In this document: positions 8,791-18,224 of the stretch, one piece after another | Layout of the letters: the number at the start of each line of letters is the position of its first letter | Position numbering within the stretch: position 1 is the stretch's first letter | Origin: Corallococcus sp. AS-1-6 | Lineage (GTDB): Bacteria; Myxococcota; Myxococcia; Myxococcales; Myxococcaceae | Assembly: GCF_020037015.1 (NCBI RefSeq) | Contig: NZ_JAIQDE010000008.1 | Coordinates: forward strand, 124,001 to 188,000 | Length of the DNA: 64,000 bases | Direction: 5' to 3' | Position numbers and translations under genes: made by a program | The notes under the pieces: model-generated | Databases searched by the model: none | Told to the model about the DNA's origin: nothing | The model's input: the letters and a program-made list of their open reading frames with translations, nothing else

Positions 8791-11114
8791 GTGAGGCCCC
8801 GGTCGTCGGTGACGAGGATGTCGTGCGTGCCCACGCTCGGCTTCCACCACAGGCGCTCCGCGGCCTTCGCTGTTCCCAGGACGGCGCCGTCCACGAACCA
8901 CGTCAGCTCACGGTCGTGCGCGGCCTCCGCCTCCAGGGGGATCTTCTGCTCCTCCGTGCTCATGCCCGGGATGAGCAGCGCCACCTGCCCTTCCGGGGGG
9001 GAGAGGATGGTCGGCGTGTCGCGCTCGCCTCCCGCGACGCAGCCGGGCGCCAGGGGCGGCGGTTCGGGCAACTGACGCTGCTGCTCCGCGAGCCACCGGC
9101 GCAGGCTGGACGGCCAGGTCAGGTACACGCGCGACTCCGTCTTGCGCCCATCCCTGCATCCCGGCCCCACTGCCAGGCCCGACGCCACGTCCACCTCCAC
9201 GCGGTGGTGGTACGGACACGGTGTCGTCGGCACCGCCGTGCGCACCGCGTCCACCCGCTTGCGCTGCGTGCACGCGTCCGTGGGCAGGTGCCCCGAATAC
9301 GCGCACACCTCCACGCTCACCAGGTCCTTCGGCGGCGCGGTGTCCTCTTCCTGCACCGCCGTGCCTCTCGGGCCGATGCCTTCCAGGATGTCGAACAGCA
9401 GCGGAGCCGCGTTCTCCGCTCCCACCAGGTGCACGCTCGATGAGTGGTCGAAGTTGCCCAGCCACACCACCGCCGTGTGCTTCGGACCGGAGCCCGCCGC
9501 CCATGCATCCCGGTTGCCGAAGCTCGTGCCCGTCTTCCAGTGCACCCGCGCCGGCAACCCCGTGAGCCGCCGCCGCTCCGGGAAGTCCGGCCGATCCCTC
9601 AACGCCAAGGCCTGCCGCGTCAGCCACGCCGCTCCCGGCGACACCAACGCCTGGGCCTTCTTCGGCGCCGTGTCCTGCTCCAGCACCCGCAGCGGCCGCA
9701 CCTGCCCATCCCCCGCCAGCGCCAGATACACGCCCGTCAACTCCAGCGGCGTCAACTCCAGGCCGCCCACCGCCGCGGACAGGCCGTAGTGCCCCGGCCG
9801 CGGATCCAGGCTGGTGACCCCCGCCTGCCGCAGGGAGCCCAGGAAGCCCTCCACGCCCAGCCGCTCCAAGAGCCTCACGAACGGCAGGTTGAGCGACTGC
9901 GACAGCGCGGACTCCATCCGCACCAGCCCCAGGAACCGCCCGTCGAAGTTGCGCGGCTGGTAGCCGCCGTACGCCACCGGGATGTCCGGCACCAGCGTCT
10001 CCGGCCCCACCAGGCCCTGATCAATCCCCAGCGCGTACAAGAGCGGCTTGAGCGCCGACCCCGGCGAGCGCGCCGTGGCGAAGCCGATGATCTGCCCGCC
10101 GTGCTTCTCATCGAAGAAGTCGAAGTTCCCCACCAGCGCGCGCACCTCGCCCGTCTCCCGGTCCGCCACCACCGCAGCGCCGTTGTGGATGCCCTGCCGA
10201 TCCAACCGCCGGGCCGCCTCGCCCAGCGTGCGCTCCACGAAGCGCTGCGTGCCCGCGTCCAGCGTCGTCGCCAGCCATGTCTCCCCGGGCCGCTGCGCCT
10301 TGAGCCACACCGCCGCGTGCGGCGCCTCCCTTGGAAACGGCGTGAGCACATCCGGCACCGCCGTCGCCCGCACCTCCGCCAGCGCCACGTCGGACGCGAC
10401 GCCCTCCACGGCCAGCCCCCCGGACTCCAGGAGCCTCCGGGCGATGTCATCCCGGGCCGAGCGCAGCCGCTCCCGGTTCTCCGGCGACGGGAAGCGCCGG
10501 TTCGGGTTCTGCGGCACCGCCAGCAGCGTGGCGATCTCCGCCGGGCTCAGGTGCTGGGCGGTGTGCCCGAAGTACGCGAGCGCCGCCGCCTCCACGCCCT
10601 CCACGTTGCGCCCGTAGGGCACGAACTGGAGATACGCCTCCAGCACCTCCTGCTTGGACAACCGCGCCTCCAACTGGGCGGCGCGGAACGACTCGATCAC
10701 CTTCGAGGTGAACGTGCGGGGACGGGGCTCCAGCACGCGCACCAACTGCATCGTCAACGTGGACGCCCCCGACACCCGCCGCCCCCGGCTCAGGTTGAGC
10801 CCGAGGGCGCGCAGGGCCGCGAGCGGATCCACGCCCGGGTGCTGGAAGAACCGCTTGTCCTCCAGCGCCAGCAGGGCGCGGACATAGGCCCGGTCGACGC
10901 GGTCCTTCGGCGCGGGGATGCGCCACCGCTCGTCCGGGGCGAGGAAGACGTACGCGGGCGACCCGTCCCGGTACGCCATCACCACCGAGGGGGGCGCCGC
11001 CAACCGCTCCGGCAGCGGCACCCACCAGGCCGCCGCGAGGCCCGCGCCCAACAGCACGAGCCCCGCCAGCGCCACCCTCGCCCACCTCTTCACGTTGAGA
11101 CGCACGCGACGCAT
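8754..11114 (-). CDS. pbpC: Penicillin-binding protein 1C (bifunctional transglycosylase/transpeptidase)
   Basis: 786 residues, class A PBP of the 1C type. An N-terminal membrane anchor (about 13-31) is followed by a GT51 transglycosylase domain with the catalytic EDKRFF motif at 85-90. The transpeptidase domain has the SxxK serine in SALK (353-356), an SQSLN motif and KTG at 527-529. The last 90 residues match the BiPBP_C domain found at the end of PBP1C. It polymerises and crosslinks peptidoglycan in the periplasm, though E. coli PBP1C has mainly glycosyltransferase activity. It starts only 5 bases after the alpha-2-macroglobulin stop, so the two are one operon, the same pairing as yfhM-pbpC in E. 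coli. Confidence 0.93.
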   Translation of the reverse strand: MRRVRLNVKRWARVALAGLVLLGAGLAAAWWVPLPERLAAPPSVVMAYRDGSPAYVFLAPDERWRIPAPKDRVDRAYVRALLALEDKRFFQHPGVDPLAALRALGLNLSRGRRVSGASTLTMQLVRVLEPRPRTFTSKVIESFRAAQLEARLSKQEVLEAYLQFVPYGRNVEGVEAAALAYFGHTAQHLSPAEIATLLAVPQNPNRRFPSPENRERLRSARDDIARRLLESGGLAVEGVASDVALAEVRATAVPDVLTPFPREAPHAAVWLKAQRPGETWLATTLDAGTQRFVERTLGEAARRLDRQGIHNGAAVVADRETGEVRALVGNFDFFDEKHGGQIIGFATARSPGSALKPLLYALGIDQGLVGPETLVPDIPVAYGGYQPRNFDGRFLGLVRMESALSQSLNLPFVRLLERLGVEGFLGSLRQAGVTSLDPRPGHYGLSAAVGGLELTPLELTGVYLALAGDGQVRPLRVLEQDTAPKKAQALVSPGAAWLTRQALALRDRPDFPERRRLTGLPARVHWKTGTSFGNRDAWAAGSGPKHTAVVWLGNFDHSSSVHLVGAENAAPLLFDILEGIGPRGTAVQEEDTAPPKDLVSVEVCAYSGHLPTDACTQRKRVDAVRTAVPTTPCPYHHRVEVDVASGLAVGPGCRDGRKTESRVYLTWPSSLRRWLAEQQRQLPEPPPLAPGCVAGGERDTPTILSPPEGQVALLIPGMSTEEQKIPLEAEAAHDRELTWFVDGAVLGTAKAAERLWWKPSVGTHDILVTDDRGLTARRTLVVRERQ

Positions 11115-11119
11115 GGGGC

Positions 11120-14100
11120 CTAGAGCAGGTCGTCCTTCCAGGGACCCGTCACCTGCACCGTGCCCGCGGACTCACGGGCCCAGATGGAGGAGTCGTACAT
11201 CGCCTCGGCCTCCGCGGACGGCAGGGTGAAGCTGCCCGCCGTCACCGCGCGCACCGCGTAGACGAGCTTCTTCGTCTCGTGGGCCTGCAGCGTGCCGAAC
11301 GCCTCCATGCGGTCATCGCGCACGTTCACGTAGTCGGCGGCCCAGAGCGAATCCGCGTCCACCCAGTCCACGCTGCCACCGCGCCCCAGGCGGGCATTTT
11401 CAATCTCCCAGCCCGCCGGCAGCCGGTCCACCAGCGCGATGTTCTGCACGCGCTCGGCCCGGGTGTTGGTCACCTCCAGCTCCACGTAGATGAGGTCCGC
11501 CAGCTTCACCGGCTGGGCCTTCAGGTCCAGCGCGGTGCCGTCCAGCGAGCGCCAGGTGCGCTTGAGCGTCAGCCCCGCTCCGCCCACCTTCACCTCGGGC
11601 GTGGTGCGCACGCCCTCGCTGTTGAGGATGAGGTACACGCTGCCGCCGCCCTTCTCCTTCAGGTCCAGCGACAGGCTGGCGCGCTCGCTGGCGCGGGCCA
11701 GGGCCCACGTGCGGTCCGACACGCGCGCGTCCTTCTCCGCGACGGGCGTCACCGTCTTGCCCGCCACCGTGAGCGTGGGCGGCGAGAAGCTGGTCGCCGT
11801 GCCCTGCAGCCGCTTGCCCAGGCCGGTGATGCCCCAGACCAGCTCCTGCGTCGAGTAGTACGCCGACGTGCGGGTCGACAGCGCCGTCGCCACCATGCGC
11901 GCCAGGGGCTCCCCTTCCGGCGCGTCGCCGAAGAGGTCCTGGAAGGTGCTGAGCATCATCCCGCGCCGGCGCCTGTCCGAATAGAACGACCAACTGTTCT
12001 TGCGCTCATCGGTGACGGTGGACACGTCCGGAGTGCGCAGCTCCTTCTCGTAGCGGCGGTCGCCGGACAGCCACAGCGCGGCCTTGAGCATGTACAGGTC
12101 CTCCTGGTTCTCGCCGCTGAGCGCGGCCTTCTTCGCCGCCGTCTCCAGCACGCTCACCATCGCCTGCGCCCGCGCCTTGCGCCCCTTGCCCGCCACCGCG
12201 AGCACGTAGTGCATGTACGCCTCCGCGTGCTGGCCGTAGTGGTCGTCCTCCCCCAGGCGGCCCTCCTTCCGGGTCAGCTCGTCCCCGATCCACGCGAGCG
12301 CGCTCTCCACGCGGTCGTCCGGCACCGGGTACTTCAGCTTGCGCGCGTCCAGCAGCATGTGCGTCGCGTAGGCCGTGCCCCAGGCCACCGGCTCCGTCTG
12401 GCCCGGCCAGTACGCGAAGCCACCCGAGGCCGTCTGCATGGACAGAACCCGGTTGATGCCCGACTGCACCATGTCCTCCACCTTCGCCGTGGAGACCAGC
12501 GTCGGATCCACGCGATCCACCAACTGGCTCACGAACAGGAGCGGACGGGTGGAGGACGTCGTCTGCTCGATGCAGCCGTACGGGTAGCGCACCAGGTACG
12601 AGAGGTGCTGGAGCGACTTCGCGTACGGGTTGTTCGTCACCCAGACGTTGGTGCGCTCCGTGGTGGGCACCCAGCCGGCGAGCAGCGGCTTCAGGTCCGT
12701 GGTGCCCTGCGCCAGCTCCACCTGCTGGATGCGCCGCTCCCGGGGTCCGGCGGGAGACAGCGGCACGTCCAACTGCTCGCGAGACGTGTAGCCACCGCCC
12801 TCCACCGTCACCACCAGCCGCGCCGCGCCCACCGACTGCACCGCGCGGCCCTGGAAGACGAAGGTGCGGGACTTGCCGTCCTCCAGCTTCGCGCGGCCCT
12901 CGCTCTTGCCCTTGAGCTCCAGCGGCGAGCCCAGGCCCTCCGGCATCGCGAGCCCCGGCACCGCCAGCGCCTCCGCGGACAGCGACACCTTCACGTCCTG
13001 CGCCTTGCCGGACAGGTTGGTGACGAAGACCGGGATTTGAATCTCGTCGTTCTGGGAGAGGAAGCGCGGCAGCGTCGTCTGGAGCACCAGCGGGTCGCGC
13101 ACCAGCACCTGCGCGCTGGCCCGGCCGATGCGCTTCGCGCCCGCCGTCACCACCATCACCCGCACCGCGCCCCGGTACTGCGGCAGCTTGAAGGGCACCT
13201 TCAGCTTGCCGTTGGCGGGCACCTCCACCACGCCGCTCCACAGGGCCACGGGCTTCACCGGCTGCACGCGGCCGTCCGCGCCGCCCTCGTCACCACCGGT
13301 GGAGCTGGAGTTGCCGCCGGGCGGCACCAGCAGCGCCCAGCCCACGGTCTCGTAGGTCTGGATGCCCAGCGCGCGCCGCGTGAAGATCTCCTTCAGCGGA
13401 TCCGGGCTCTGGAAGCGCGTGAGGGACAGGATGCCTTCGTCCACCACCGCCACGGTGGCGAAGGTGGGGCCCTCCACGCCCTCCACCGCGACGTCCACGG
13501 TGAGGGTGTCGTTGCTCTTCACCTCCTTGGGCACCGTCAGCGAGACGGCCTGGGTGAAGTCCACCGGCTCCAGCGCGATGCTGCCCACGCCGAAGGCGCG
13601 GTCGGGCATGAACGCCTGGGCGGATTCCAGGTGCGGGTCCTTCACCAGGAACGCGCTCACGTACACGTTGGGCGCGTACTCGGACGGCGTGAACGACCAG
13701 GACACCTCGCCGGGCTCCACCTGCTTCCACGCGGTGGTGAGCACGCGGTCGGTCTCCACGGTGAAGAGCACGCGGCCCCGGTAGGGCGCCTTCAGCTTCA
13801 CGGTGAGGGCCTCGCCCACCCTGCCCTTCGCGGGCAGCGAGATATCCAGCGCCGTGGGCTTCAGGGGCCGCGGCGTCTGGTCCACGCGCGAGCCCTCGCC
13901 CCACCAGTAGTAGCGGCCCTCGCCTTCGATGGCGAGGTCCGTCTGGGTGTTGCCCGCGCGAGCGCGCACGAGGTAGCCCGCGCCGTCACGGCCCGGCAGC
14001 ACCGTCGCGGTGAAGCGGCCGTTCTCCACCTTCGCCGTCGCCTCACCCTCGCGCTGCGGGCGCAGGTAGCGCTGGTAGCGCTCGTAGCCGGACTCCTCGT

Positions 14101-16837
14101 CGTAGTAGTAGCCGTAGTTCTCCTCGAGCAACTGGTACTCCAACCGCACCGTCTTCGGCGCCTTGTCGCCGGTGAAGGGCTGGCCGTTCCAGTCCACCAC
14201 CACGCCGGTCAGCGTGAAGGGCGTGGCCGCCTTCACCTTCTGCGTGTTGGCCTGGAGGCCCAGGTAGTACGCCTCCGGGTGCACGGGCACCGTGGCCTCT
14301 CCGATGGTGGAGCGGCCGCTGCCGGACTCGAAGACGCTGGCCACCGCGGACAGCCGCGCCGCGCCCTTCATGGGGCCGGACGCCGCCTGCGCCGGGCAGT
14401 TGAGGAGCGCCTGCCCCTTCGCGTCGAGCGTGCCCTTCACCTGGCCCAGCGTGACGGGCCGGGGCGTGGTGCCGTCCTGCCGCCAGACGCCGTAGGTGTA
14501 CTGGGCGTTCTGCCTGGGCTTGAAGGGCACGGACTCCAGCCGGCACGTCATCTCCACCGGGCTGCCCTCCGCGGAGCCGCCGAAGAGGTACGCGGCCTCC
14601 ACGCCCACGGGGATCTCCGTGCCCTGCACGTAGCCCGGCGCGGTGGTGCTGGCCGTCACCTTCATGCGCTCCGGGACGAACTCCTCCACGTTCACCGCGT
14701 AGGAGGCCAGGTCGCGGTCCGCCACCTTGAGGCGCACCCAGTAGTGGCCCGTGTCCTGGAACGCCGCGAACGCCTGGTCGAAGGCCACGAGCCCCGCCGC
14801 GTTCGTCTTCAGCGTCAGCTTGCGGATTTCACGCTCGCGCGGGTCGATGACGCGCACCTCCACCGGCATGCCCACCGGCGGCGCCAGGTTGTCCTGGCCG
14901 CGCAGCACCGCGGCCACGTGCGCGGTGTCACCGGGGCGGTACACGCCGCGGTCGGACCAGAGGGAGGCGCGGTACGGCTGCTCGGCGCGGTACGGCTCGC
15001 CCTGCACGTCCGAGTTGGCGATCTCCGTCTTCAGCTCGTCGTACTTGAGGTACGTCAGCTCGTCGCCCTTGCGCGCCACCAGCGCGAACGGGGCGCTGTC
15101 GTCCACGCCGGGCGCGGGGACCTTGAGCTGGCAGCCCGCCTCGCCCTGCGTGGTGCAGCGGGCCACGGCCTGCCCGCTCTTCTTCACCAGCGTCACCTCC
15201 ACGCCGGCCAGGGGCTCCGTGCTCTCCAGGCCCAGGGCCCAGACCCACACCTCGCCGGAGTCCTTGGAGCCCACGGCGGGCCCGCCGCGCTTGGCCACGA
15301 GGCTCAGGTCCGTGAGCAGGATGCGGGCGGCGGCCTTGTAGTCGCCGCGCTCGGCCAGGATCTCCACCAGGCCGCGCGTGTTCGCGGGCACCAGCGACGC
15401 CACGTCGATGTACGTGGTGAGCAGCGCGTCCGGCGTGGACTTGAGCGGCACCGCCTTGCGCACCAGCACGTTGCTCGTCCGCTCGTCCGCGCTCTCCGAA
15501 TAGTCGCTGCCCATCCAGAAGACGAGGTTCTCCGGCGGCACGTTGCGCACCGTGAGCGTCACCTCCTCCAGGTTGAGGTGCTGCAGGGGCAGGTTGCGCC
15601 ACGCGCTGCGCGGCAGGTAGCGGCCGTTGGCGTTGAAGCGCACCTGGGACTGGCGCGCGGGCACGGAGAAGCCGCGCGACCAGGCGCCCATGAGCGTGCC
15701 GCCGCCCACGGACAGCGTGCCCTCCGCGAGCGAGAGCGTGTGCGGGCCGCGCTTGAAGTCACCGAAGATGCGGAAGCCGCGCCGCGACGGGGCCACGGTG
15801 AACTTCACCTTGGGCTTGAAGCGGATGGCGTCCTGGGCCACCGCGTCGCTCAAGCTGCAGCCCTTGTTGTCGTCGTCGTAGTAGTACGAGTCCCACTGCT
15901 CGTCCGTGGGGCTCGCCGGGGCGTCCGCCGCCACGTCGCGGCAGCTCACCTCGAAGAAGTAGCCGCTGGAGCCCTCCTGGAGGCTCACGTAGGTGATGTC
16001 CAGGCGCTTGCCGCCGTTCACCACGAAGTTGCCGGTGGCCGCGGGCGCCTGCTCCTTGGAGCCGGTCCCCGCGGACGTCAGGCCCTCGCGCAGGGAGAAC
16101 TGCACCGTCGCGCCGGGCTTGAGCTTCGGATGGGTGAGCACCACGGAGAGGGAGTTGCGCGTGTCCGCGCGGGTGCTCCACTTCACGTCGCTGATGGCGC
16201 TGTCGCCCACGCGGAAGCCCATGCGGGAGCGCACGGCGGCCAGGTCCACCGGACCGGAGAAGTCCACGTGCGCTTCCACCAGCCCCTTCAGGGGGTCCAT
16301 GCGCGTGGGGTAGACCTGACTGAACTTGAAGGCGTAGGTCGTGAAGCTGTAGCGCCAGTCGCGGAACGACGCCGGCTGGACCATGCCCGCGTCGGTGTAC
16401 ACCGCGTCCACGGACACGGTGTACGTCGTGCCAGCAGCGAAGCCCGTGGACGGCGTGAAGAGCAGCGACGAGGGGCCCGTCCACTTCAGGCTGCCCGCGA
16501 CCTCCGGAGAGAACGTGACGCGCGTGCCGTCCACGCTCTCGTAGCGCGGGCGCACCGGCAGCGCGAACTCGATGACCACGCCCATGGGCACGGCGTTCTC
16601 ACTGGCCAGCTCGTGGATGACGGGCGTGAGCTTCGCGGCCTGCACGGGCGCGGGGGCGGTGGACGGGGACGTCGCGGTGGCGGCGGGCGCCTCGGTGGAC
16701 GCGGGGGTGGCGGGCGGCGTCTTCGCGGGCTCCTGCTTGCAGCCGGCGGCGAGCGCGCCCACGAGCAACGCCGGCAGGAGCCAGCGGGCACGGGGCGTGC
16801 GCGCGGCCTTCGGCGGGACTGCGGACTGCGGGGACAT
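11120..16837 (-). CDS. Bacterial alpha-2-macroglobulin lipoprotein
   Basis: Start at ATG 16837, which follows GGAGG by a few bases; the frame is open further upstream, but those residues are not part of the family. About 1905 residues, close to the usual size of the large bacterial family (E. coli YfhM). A signal peptide ends in a lipobox at Cys33, followed by a Pro/Ala/Thr linker. The macroglobulin domains, the bait/A2M_N_2 region and the A2M domain follow. The thioester motif CIEQ is intact at 1422-1425 in a YGCIEQT context, so a covalent protease trap is expected. It is a periplasmic inhibitor tied to cell-wall repair by PBP1C, encoded immediately downstream. The 270 bases upstream are shared with the divergent TrmJ-like gene. 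Confidence 0.92.
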   Translation of the reverse strand: MSPQSAVPPKAARTPRARWLLPALLVGALAAGCKQEPAKTPPATPASTEAPAATATSPSTAPAPVQAAKLTPVIHELASENAVPMGVVIEFALPVRPRYESVDGTRVTFSPEVAGSLKWTGPSSLLFTPSTGFAAGTTYTVSVDAVYTDAGMVQPASFRDWRYSFTTYAFKFSQVYPTRMDPLKGLVEAHVDFSGPVDLAAVRSRMGFRVGDSAISDVKWSTRADTRNSLSVVLTHPKLKPGATVQFSLREGLTSAGTGSKEQAPAATGNFVVNGGKRLDITYVSLQEGSSGYFFEVSCRDVAADAPASPTDEQWDSYYYDDDNKGCSLSDAVAQDAIRFKPKVKFTVAPSRRGFRIFGDFKRGPHTLSLAEGTLSVGGGTLMGAWSRGFSVPARQSQVRFNANGRYLPRSAWRNLPLQHLNLEEVTLTVRNVPPENLVFWMGSDYSESADERTSNVLVRKAVPLKSTPDALLTTYIDVASLVPANTRGLVEILAERGDYKAAARILLTDLSLVAKRGGPAVGSKDSGEVWVWALGLESTEPLAGVEVTLVKKSGQAVARCTTQGEAGCQLKVPAPGVDDSAPFALVARKGDELTYLKYDELKTEIANSDVQGEPYRAEQPYRASLWSDRGVYRPGDTAHVAAVLRGQDNLAPPVGMPVEVRVIDPREREIRKLTLKTNAAGLVAFDQAFAAFQDTGHYWVRLKVADRDLASYAVNVEEFVPERMKVTASTTAPGYVQGTEIPVGVEAAYLFGGSAEGSPVEMTCRLESVPFKPRQNAQYTYGVWRQDGTTPRPVTLGQVKGTLDAKGQALLNCPAQAASGPMKGAARLSAVASVFESGSGRSTIGEATVPVHPEAYYLGLQANTQKVKAATPFTLTGVVVDWNGQPFTGDKAPKTVRLEYQLLEENYGYYYDEESGYERYQRYLRPQREGEATAKVENGRFTATVLPGRDGAGYLVRARAGNTQTDLAIEGEGRYYWWGEGSRVDQTPRPLKPTALDISLPAKGRVGEALTVKLKAPYRGRVLFTVETDRVLTTAWKQVEPGEVSWSFTPSEYAPNVYVSAFLVKDPHLESAQAFMPDRAFGVGSIALEPVDFTQAVSLTVPKEVKSNDTLTVDVAVEGVEGPTFATVAVVDEGILSLTRFQSPDPLKEIFTRRALGIQTYETVGWALLVPPGGNSSSTGGDEGGADGRVQPVKPVALWSGVVEVPANGKLKVPFKLPQYRGAVRVMVVTAGAKRIGRASAQVLVRDPLVLQTTLPRFLSQNDEIQIPVFVTNLSGKAQDVKVSLSAEALAVPGLAMPEGLGSPLELKGKSEGRAKLEDGKSRTFVFQGRAVQSVGAARLVVTVEGGGYTSREQLDVPLSPAGPRERRIQQVELAQGTTDLKPLLAGWVPTTERTNVWVTNNPYAKSLQHLSYLVRYPYGCIEQTTSSTRPLLFVSQLVDRVDPTLVSTAKVEDMVQSGINRVLSMQTASGGFAYWPGQTEPVAWGTAYATHMLLDARKLKYPVPDDRVESALAWIGDELTRKEGRLGEDDHYGQHAEAYMHYVLAVAGKGRKARAQAMVSVLETAAKKAALSGENQEDLYMLKAALWLSGDRRYEKELRTPDVSTVTDERKNSWSFYSDRRRRGMMLSTFQDLFGDAPEGEPLARMVATALSTRTSAYYSTQELVWGITGLGKRLQGTATSFSPPTLTVAGKTVTPVAEKDARVSDRTWALARASERASLSLDLKEKGGGSVYLILNSEGVRTTPEVKVGGAGLTLKRTWRSLDGTALDLKAQPVKLADLIYVELEVTNTRAERVQNIALVDRLPAGWEIENARLGRGGSVDWVDADSLWAADYVNVRDDRMEAFGTLQAHETKKLVYAVRAVTAGSFTLPSAEAEAMYDSSIWARESAGTVQVTGPWKDDLL

Positions 16838-17107
16838 GTTTCCTCCAGGGGGTGGCGGCGGGACCGATTTCATGCCGCGTGCCGCGCGTGGTGCCCCCGG
16901 AGGCGCACGGGAAGTGCGGCCCGGCGACCACGTGCCGGCGCTCCCCCGTGCGCGTCCGCGGGCCCACAGGGTGTCCGGGCAGCCACACTCGCGGGTGGCC
17001 TGCTGGACGCGCGGGACGCGGGATTTCGCGGTGCAGACTGGCGGTGAGACACCCGGGCGGTCAACAGGGGTCCCTGCCCGGGCACCAGGGCGGTAGGGTG
17101 CGCGCCC

Positions 17108-17854
17108 ATGGTGCTGCCCGTCCGATTCGTCCTCATGCGCCCGCGCAACGCGGAGAACCTGGGTGCCGCCGCCCGCGCCCTGAAGAACTGCGGCCTGTCC
17201 GACTGGGCCTGGGTGACGCCGGAGGTGGAGGACCTGGGCCCCGCCCACCGGCTCGCGGTGCACGCGGAGGACGTGCTGGGTGGGGTGAAGCGCCCGGACT
17301 CGCTGGACGCGGCCGTGTCCGACTGCGTCTGGGTGGTGGGCACCAGCTCCCGCAAGGTGGAGGGGAAGCGCCGCCTGTCACCCAGGGCCGTGGGTGAGGA
17401 GCTGGTGGCCCGGGCGAAGCAGGGGCCGGTGGCGCTCGTCTTCGGGGATGAGCGCAGCGGCCTCACCAACGCGGAGGTGGAGCGCTGCCACGACCTGTCC
17501 GCGGTGCCCACCGCGCCGGAGCAGCCCTCCATCAACCTGGCCCAGGCGGTGCTGCTCTACGCCTACGAGGTCCGCATGGCGCACCTGGCGGACACGGCGC
17601 CACCGCCGGGTCCCCTGCCCCTGGCCGCCACGGACGCGGAGCTGGCCCGGGTGGAGGCGACGCTGGAGGCGCTGCTCACCTCGGGGGGCTTCCTCGTGGA
17701 CGAGAAGCCCGGGCGCACGGCGGTGCGGGACCTGGTGGCGCCCCTGCGCCGCTCCCGCCTCACGCGCAACGAGGCCCGGCTCTGGCTGGCCGCGCTGCAC
17801 ACCGTGCGCAAGCACTTCCCCGGCGGGGACACCCCTCCCACGGACGGAACCTGA
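17108..17854 (+). CDS. TrmJ-like SPOUT RNA 2'-O-methyltransferase
   Basis: 248 residues from ATG 17108. The start VRFVLMRPRNAENLGAAARA is the TrmH/TrmJ substrate loop, with its Arg and Asn. VFGDERSGL is SPOUT motif II and PSINLAQAVLLYAYEVR is motif III, which forms the knot. A helical C-terminal extension of about 80 residues is typical of TrmJ (group 1), which methylates the ribose at position 32 of tRNAs using S-adenosylmethionine. It is cytoplasmic and acts as a dimer in the family. The precise RNA target is not proven by sequence alone. Confidence 0.85.
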   Translation: MVLPVRFVLMRPRNAENLGAAARALKNCGLSDWAWVTPEVEDLGPAHRLAVHAEDVLGGVKRPDSLDAAVSDCVWVVGTSSRKVEGKRRLSPRAVGEELVARAKQGPVALVFGDERSGLTNAEVERCHDLSAVPTAPEQPSINLAQAVLLYAYEVRMAHLADTAPPPGPLPLAATDAELARVEATLEALLTSGGFLVDEKPGRTAVRDLVAPLRRSRLTRNEARLWLAALHTVRKHFPGGDTPPTDGT

Positions 17855-17950
17855 GCAGGCAGGGGGACGCGCCACCCCCTCGCGGCGGTAGGCCCGCGCG
17901 TCGCTACCTTTTCCGGACCCACGGGCGAAGCCCACGGAAGGGAGCACCGC

Positions 17951-18178
17951 GTGAACCACATGCCCTACGAGTCGATGATCGTGGGAGGCACCGAGCCCGG
18001 CCCTGGCCGGCAGGCGCCGTCTCACGAGGACGCGCCGGAGGAGCCCGGCCGCACGCCCGAAACAGCCGAGGACGGCGGGCTGGAGGAGGAGCCCCACCGC
18101 ATCGCGGACGGCGACGAGCCGGGCAGGACGCCGGGCTCCGCCGAGGGCGAGGACCCGGACGAACCCATCCGGCGCTAA
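17951..18178 (+). CDS. Small acidic disordered protein with internal repeats
   Basis: 75 residues starting at GTG 17951, preceded by GGAAGGGAG (about 17937-17945), a convincing ribosome binding site; ATG 17960 is an in-frame alternative. The protein is highly acidic and rich in Gly/Pro/Glu. It contains two related blocks, EEPGRTPETAED and DEPGRTPGSAEGED, suggesting internal duplication. There is no hydrophobic segment, cysteine or recognisable domain. It lies between the TrmJ-like and pseudouridine synthase genes in the same direction, with gaps of 96 and 46 bases. Function unknown. Confidence 0.5.
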   Translation: MNHMPYESMIVGGTEPGPGRQAPSHEDAPEEPGRTPETAEDGGLEEEPHRIADGDEPGRTPGSAEGEDPDEPIRR

Positions 18179-18224
18179 CGGAAGACCCCGCCGCCGCCTT
18201 CAGCGCGGCTACAGTGCCGCGCCC

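Noticed and set aside
11279-17047. Plus-strand frame of over 1900 codons opposite the alpha-2-macroglobulin gene
   Set aside because: It is a high-GC shadow: Arg/Ala/His-rich protein with no domain, while the minus strand holds a complete known family.
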